From positions 1-8,488 of the forward strand of contig CAKMQH010000148.1 of assembly GCA_927911515.1 (NCBI GenBank): a stretch of 8,488 bases of DNA, written 5' to 3'. The DNA comes from an uncultured Neisseria sp. Lineage in GTDB: Bacteria; Pseudomonadota; Gammaproteobacteria; Burkholderiales; Neisseriaceae. Shown here piece after piece: positions 5,708 to 8,488 of this stretch. The first letter of the stretch is position 1. The number at the start of each line of letters is the position of its first letter. Below the pieces are notes generated by a model. The model was not told the origin of the DNA and searched no databases. It saw only the letters and a program-made list of their open reading frames with translations. A program made the translations under genes and the position numbers.

Positions 5708-5839
5708 CCAAGCAGCCATCCCGTATCCAAACATTCCGCCCGTTTCAAGTTGCGAACCCGTCGCATATCCACTAAACTTCACGTTACATCACGCTACACG
5801 CAGCGTACAGCCAAAGAAACACAACACGGAGCAAAAAAG

Positions 5840-6613
5840 ATGCATCACCAAATCGGAATGTGGGATCAAAAATGGGTCATCGGCAACTGGAAAATGAACG
5901 GCCGACTCCAAAACAACAACACACTCATGCACCGCTTCCGCATCATGCCCACCGCCGAACGCGTCCTCATCGGCCTCGCCGCCCCGACCGTTTACCTGTT
6001 GCAACTGCACAACGCCATGCAGATTGTCCTCAACAACCGCATCCTCACCTGCGCCCAAGACGTCAGCCGCTTCCCCAACAACGGCGCCTACACAGGCGAA
6101 GTTTCCGCAGAAATGCTCGCCGACATTGGCACAGACATCGTCCTCATCGGACACTCCGAACGAAGCCTTTATTTCGGTGAAAAAAACGAAATCCAACGCC
6201 GCAAAATGGAAAACGTCCTCAACGTAGGTCTGATTCCCCTATTGTGCGTCGGCGAAAGCCTCGAAGAGCGCGAAGCCGGCAAAGAACACGAAGTCATCGC
6301 CCACCAACTCTCCGTATTGCAAGGGCTGGACACCAAAAACATCGCCGTCGCCTACGAGCCGGTATGGGCAATCGGCACCGGCAAAGTCGCCACCGTAGAA
6401 CAAATTGCCGACATGCACGCATTCATCTACAAAGAAATCTTGTCTTTGTGCGGAAGCGATGTTAAAATCCGCGTTCTTTACGGCGGAAGTGTGAAAGCAG
6501 ACAATGCAGCTGACATCTTCGCAGTACCTCATGTAGACGGCGCATTGGTTGGCGGCGCGTCATTATCATATGACTCATTTACCGCCATCATCAACGCAGC
6601 ACAAGCCTCGTAG
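5840..6613 (+). CDS. tpiA: Triosephosphate isomerase
   Basis: A glycolytic and gluconeogenic TIM-barrel enzyme interconverting dihydroxyacetone phosphate and glyceraldehyde 3-phosphate in the cytoplasm, normally as a dimer. There are 257 residues from this ATG. Catalytic residues are Lys18 in GNWKMNG (15-21), His105 in IGHSER (103-108) and Glu173 in [12 protein letters not shown] (171-182); YGGSVK (214-219) and GALVGGASL (235 on) bind phosphate. The frame is intact. The ATG at 5840 has GGAG eight bases before it; the in-frame ATG at 5858 (MWDQKWV, 251 residues) matches the usual neisserial start but has GGA too close, so either is possible. secG begins seven bases after the stop. A weak promoter candidate is TTGCGA (5749-5754) with TAAACT (5773-5778). 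Confidence 0.97.
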   Translation: MHHQIGMWDQKWVIGNWKMNGRLQNNNTLMHRFRIMPTAERVLIGLAAPTVYLLQLHNAMQIVLNNRILTCAQDVSRFPNNGAYTGEVSAEMLADIGTDIVLIGHSERSLYFGEKNEIQRRKMENVLNVGLIPLLCVGESLEEREAGKEHEVIAHQLSVLQGLDTKNIAVAYEPVWAIGTGKVATVEQIADMHAFIYKEILSLCGSDVKIRVLYGGSVKADNAADIFAVPHVDGALVGGASLSYDSFTAIINAAQAS

Positions 6614-6620
6614 AAAACAT

Positions 6621-6982
6621 ATGGAAGCCTTTAAAACCCTTATCTGGATTATTAATATTATTTCCGCTTTGTCAGTGGTTGTGTTAGTATTGCTGCAACA
6701 CGGCAAAGGCGCAGACGCAGGCGCGACCTTCGGGTCAGGTAGCGGCAGCGCGCAGGGCGTATTCGGTTCCGCAGGCAACGCAAACTTCCTGAGCCGCGCA
6801 ACGCCATCGCAGCGACTTTCTTCTTCGCAACCTGCATGGCAATGGTTTATATCCATACCCATACAAACAAACACGGTTTGGACTTCAGCAACGTACAACA
6901 AACCCAGCAGGCTCCGAAACCTGCCGCTCCTGCTGAAAACCAACCCGCACCTGCTGCACCCGCTCCTCAGCAGCAGAAATAA
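6621..6982 (+). CDS. secG: SecG, protein-export membrane subunit, with one apparent frameshift
   Basis: SecG is the small third subunit of the SecYEG channel in the inner membrane and helps SecA-driven export. The start [20 protein letters not shown] gives the first membrane helix, then the conserved [20 protein letters not shown] and [14 protein letters not shown]. After ACG at 6801-6803 the frame goes wrong. Adding one base there (GCC expected where the sequence has CC) gives [20 protein letters not shown], the second helix, then a Pro/Ala/Gln-rich tail ending PAPQQQK with TAA at 6980-6982, 120 residues in all. As read, translation would lose helix two and run to 7007, into the tRNA-Leu gene. 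A base-calling error is the likely cause. The gene is seven bases after tpiA with no clear ribosome site of its own, so translation is probably coupled. Confidence 0.92.
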
Positions 6983-6994
6983 AAGTTTTCAAAT

Positions 6995-7080
6995 GCCGAC
7001 ATGGTGAAATTGGTAGACACGCTATCTTGAGGGGGTAGTGGCCGTAGGCTGTGCGAGTTCAAATCTCGCTGTCGGCACCA
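6995..7080 (+). tRNA. leuU: tRNA-Leu (anticodon GAG)
   Basis: An 86-base class II tRNA. Acceptor arms GCCGACA (6995-7001) and TGTCGGC (7070-7076) pair fully, followed by A and an encoded CCA. The anticodon stem CTATC/GGTAG encloses the loop TTGAGGG, giving anticodon GAG, which reads CUC and CUU. A long variable arm, typical of leucine tRNAs, precedes the T arm GCGAG-TTCAAAT-CTCGC. It follows secG by 12 bases, the same secG-tRNA-Leu(GAG) order as in E. coli, and is probably cotranscribed and processed. Confidence 0.97.
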
Positions 7081-7084
7081 ACAT

Positions 7085-7117
7085 AAAAAACGCTTAGACT
7101 TCTAAGCGGTTTTTTTC
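7085..7117 (+). terminator. Rho-independent terminator after tRNA-Leu
   Basis: CGCTTAGA (7091-7098) pairs with TCTAAGCG (7101-7108), with an A run before and seven T after (GGTTTTTTTC). It closes the tpiA-secG-tRNA-Leu transcript five bases after the tRNA's CCA end. Confidence 0.92.
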
Positions 7118-7128
7118 TGTCTAAAATA

Positions 7129-7166
7129 TTGATGGATAAGGTTTGATGGATCAATTGTTGATGGAT
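7129..7166 (+). repeat. Three spaced copies of TTGATGGAT
   Basis: The 9-mer occurs at 7129-7137, 7143-7151 and 7158-7166, with 14- and 15-base periods. Sequences around the copies (ATAAGG, CAATTG, AAAGTA) differ, so it is a loose tandem array. Its function is unknown. Confidence 0.5.
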
Positions 7167-7199
7167 AAAGTATTTATGACTAAGGTTTGGTAATAAAGC

Positions 7200-7340
7200 A
7201 TTGAGCATTACGTTTTAAATCAGACAAAGCAACGAAGCCGCAGGCAGCACAGACAACCTGACACTTTAGCCACCCAAAGAATCTCTCCTTTTACACCGAA
7301 GAAAAGTAATGCTGTCTTGGTCGAAACTTAACGCACCATA
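7200..7340. mobile_element. Decayed Correia element
   Basis: TTTTAAATCAGACAAAGCAA and the following ACGAAGCCGCAGGCAGCAC track the left half of the two good Correia copies. AAAGAATC, GTCTTGGTCGAAACTTAACG and CACCATA track the right half, with many substitutions and a loss of about 15 bases. The left terminal repeat is nearly unrecognisable. It is an old insertion. Confidence 0.65.
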
Positions 7341-7512
7341 GCCCCAATTTAAAGCTCATTCACCACCTCTCCACCCTACTTTGCCGCGCACAATCTTAAT
7401 CCGCCCTATCGTCAAATCGGCATTTTGCCTATCCGTGATATATCTTTACTTAATTTCAAGTAGCTTTGCGTAAATCAAATCCACTGTTTTCAAAAGAACA
7501 AATAGCACTTTA

Positions 7513-7542
7513 TTGATAATGAGTATCGTATTTTCATATACA
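7513..7542 (+). promoter_or_regulatory. Promoter of the lipoprotein gene with Fur-like operator
   Basis: TTGATA (7513-7518) and TATACA (7537-7542), spaced 18, form a sigma70-type promoter. The overlapping 19-mer at 7515-7533 (GATAATGAGTATCGTATTT) matches the Fur box GATAATGATAATCATTATC at 13 positions, including the first eight. Fur with iron bound here would block transcription. This leaves a leader of about 80 bases. The operator is inferred from sequence only. Confidence 0.55.
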
Positions 7543-7575
7543 GACGAGACAAGCCTTCTTTTCTCTGTTAAGGTA

Positions 7576-7603
7576 GGGCTTTCTGTCAGCCTATGCTGAC
7601 CCC
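7576..7603 (+). other. Leader hairpin of the lipoprotein mRNA
   Basis: GTCAGC (7585-7590) pairs with GCTGAC (7595-7600) across CTAT, and GGG (7576-7578) can pair with CCC (7601-7603) outside a bulge. It lies 15 bases before the GGAG ribosome site, with no T run, so it is not a terminator. Confidence 0.4.
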
Positions 7604-7628
7604 GATAGACTAAATCCGGAGTAAATTG

Positions 7629-8192
7629 ATGAAATCCAATCTGAAATTAATCGTCCCCGCCGTTCTTATCGCTACCGCGCTGTCTGCATGCGGCAGCTCC
7701 GGCTCTAAATCTAAACCGGAAACTGCTCCGACTCCTACTGCGCAACAATCTGCTCCTGCGCCTGAAACGCCTAAAACCATGGAAGTCAATAATATTGAAC
7801 GCACCAAGGAAGTGGCTTACAAATGCGGACCAAACGGCACTGATCCTTTGAATGTTATGTATGGCTTCCAAGGTGATGAGCCTGTGATCGCACAAGTGAA
7901 ATACCAAGGTCAACTGACTCCGGGTCTTGCCCGCATCATCGGCACCGGCAATGATGTCAATGGCTTCTGGGGTGAAGGCGTAGCTTGGATTGCCAACCGC
8001 GCCAACTATGCCAACATCGACAAAGTGGACGGCAATATGCTGACTATCCGTCAACAAACTGTCGTCAACGGCAAAAACCAAGTCGTGGACAACATCATCA
8101 CTAAGTCCTGCGTATTGGACCAAGCCACTACGGCTCAATTGAACAAAGCACCTGCCAAACCTGCTAAAGGCAAAGGCAAAGCTAAGAAATAA
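7629..8192 (+). CDS. Lipoprotein with MliC/ACP-like domain
   Basis: A 187-residue lipoprotein. The signal peptide ends in the lipobox LSAC with the lipidated Cys21; no Asp follows it, so outer-membrane sorting is expected. A linker rich in Pro, Thr, Ala and Gln (about 22-50) comes next. The folded part begins EVAYKCG (61-67) and ends ITKSCVLD (157-164); Cys66 and Cys161 bracket it and probably form a disulfide. YKCG...LNVMYGF, then strands to NIITKSC, recall the MliC lysozyme-inhibitor fold and the neisserial adhesin complex protein, but similarity is weak. The tail is very basic (KAPAKPAKGKGKAKK). A GGAG site lies seven bases before the ATG, and an in-frame TTG just before it is ignored. Transcription is probably iron-controlled through the overlapping Fur-like site and ends at a DUS terminator. 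A lysozyme-inhibitor or adhesin role is inference. Confidence 0.85.
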   Translation: MKSNLKLIVPAVLIATALSACGSSGSKSKPETAPTPTAQQSAPAPETPKTMEVNNIERTKEVAYKCGPNGTDPLNVMYGFQGDEPVIAQVKYQGQLTPGLARIIGTGNDVNGFWGEGVAWIANRANYANIDKVDGNMLTIRQQTVVNGKNQVVDNIITKSCVLDQATTAQLNKAPAKPAKGKGKAKK

Positions 8193-8206
8193 AGTTGTAT
8201 AAAGCG

Positions 8207-8252
8207 AAAGGTCGTCTGAAAACTTGAAACCGAGTTTTCAGACGACCTTTTT
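8207..8252 (+). terminator. Inverted DUS terminator of the lipoprotein gene
   Basis: AAAGGTCGTCTGAAAACT (8207-8224) and AGTTTTCAGACGACCTTT (8233-8250) form a perfect 18-bp stem with an eight-base loop, followed by a T run to 8252. Both arms hold a full 12-mer DUS. It lies 14 bases after the lipoprotein stop. Confidence 0.92.
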
Positions 8253-8263
8253 ATATTGCTGCA

Positions 8264-8370
8264 GATGGATTTTAAATCAAAACCAAGCGGCAAGGCGCAG
8301 ACAAGACAGCTTTCACGCCATTGGCTTTGAGCATTGAAAGTATCCTACGGCTTGATTTTCCTTATGAAAT
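8264..8370. mobile_element. Possible short, decayed Correia element
   Basis: GATGGATTTTAAATCA and CAAGGCGCAGACAAGAC resemble the left part of a Correia element. CTTTGAGCATTGAAAG and CTACGGCTTGATTTT loosely follow its right part. The span of about 107 bases fits the short Correia class, and it abuts the next element. Similarity is low, so this is tentative. Confidence 0.3.
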
Positions 8371-8488
8371 ATAGTGGATTAACAAAAATCAGGACAAGGC
8401 GACGAAGCCGCAGACAGTACAAATAGTACGGAACCGATTCACTTGGTGCTTCAGCACCTTAGAGAATCGTTCTCTTTGAGCTAAGGCG
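8370..8488. mobile_element. Correia element, cut by the window end
   Basis: It begins TATAGTGGATTAA like the copy at 325-481 and then follows it almost base for base through the internal hairpins to GAGCTAAGGCG at the window end. About 119 of some 157 bases are present. The inner part of the left terminal repeat (AACAAAAATCAGG) differs from the copy at 325 (AAATTTAAATCAGG). Confidence 0.93.

Larger units (their letters stand above)
7118..7512. other. AT-rich gap without a gene
   Basis: Between the tRNA terminator and the lipoprotein promoter there is no open frame with a ribosome site or recognisable protein. It contains three copies of TTGATGGAT (7129-7166) and a decayed Correia element (7200-7340). 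From 7341 to 7512 I see nothing more that I can identify. Confidence 0.7.

Noticed and set aside
6549..7007. A 152-residue secG product starting inside tpiA
   Set aside because: The conserved SecG start MEAFKTL is at 6621, and the end past 6803 is a frameshift product.
7468..7486. GTAAATCAAATCCACTG as the right end of a larger Correia element
   Set aside because: It resembles TTTAATCCACTA, but the decayed element already has a better right end at 7327-7340, and nothing between 7341 and 7467 matches the element.
7647..8138. 163-codon open frame on the minus strand
   Set aside because: Antisense to the lipoprotein gene, with an Arg/Ser-rich low-complexity end from the Pro/Thr linker; no independent support.
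325..8488. CRISPR array or defence system
   Set aside because: The recurring 12-mer and the 157-base elements are uptake sequences and Correia elements; there are no regular spacers and no cas, toxin or restriction genes.

Overview
The window is ordinary chromosome from a commensal Neisseria. The strongest evidence is the 12-mer AGGTCGTCTGAA, seen repeatedly as single copies and as inverted pairs. This is the DNA uptake sequence dialect (AG-mucDUS) of the N. mucosa / N. sicca / N. subflava-like group, and it differs from the GCCGTCTGAA core of N. meningitidis and N. gonorrhoeae. Correia repeat elements (CREE) and proteins very close to meningococcal ones (a homologue of the structurally studied ASBT transporter, free-Met-R-sulfoxide reductase, SecG, TpiA) agree. 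The species itself cannot be fixed from this window.

Layout, left to right. The 3' part of thiG (+, thiamine thiazole synthase) is followed directly by a full Correia element and an inverted DUS hairpin. Next come, on the minus strand, a bile acid:sodium symporter family transporter broken by three single-base frameshifts, and rnhB (RNase HII). A plus-strand pair follows: a secreted, coiled-coil protein of unknown function and a YhbP/UPF0306 flavin-barrel protein. Two hairpins separate them from a minus-strand group: a single-domain rhodanese, a PCMT-like methyltransferase and free methionine-R-sulfoxide reductase. Divergent from that group is the conserved block tpiA - secG - tRNA-Leu(GAG), closed by a strong terminator. 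A 548-base gap holds short repeats, a decayed Correia element and a promoter with a Fur-like operator. It leads into a lipoprotein with an MliC/ACP-like domain, then a DUS terminator, a possible short Correia remnant and the left part of another Correia element cut by the window end.

Functional picture: these are housekeeping genes (thiamine synthesis, RNA-DNA hybrid repair, glycolysis, protein export, leucine tRNA, oxidised-methionine repair) separated by DUS hairpins that double as terminators. I see no new defence, mobile or biosynthetic system. The most notable signal is a set of single-base indels: two that cancel out in thiG, three in the transporter, one in secG and one in the rnhB terminator arm. 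Most fit a change in length of a short homopolymer run, and they hit conserved housekeeping genes, so base-calling or assembly error is more likely than gene decay. The raw reads should be checked before any of these genes is called a pseudogene.
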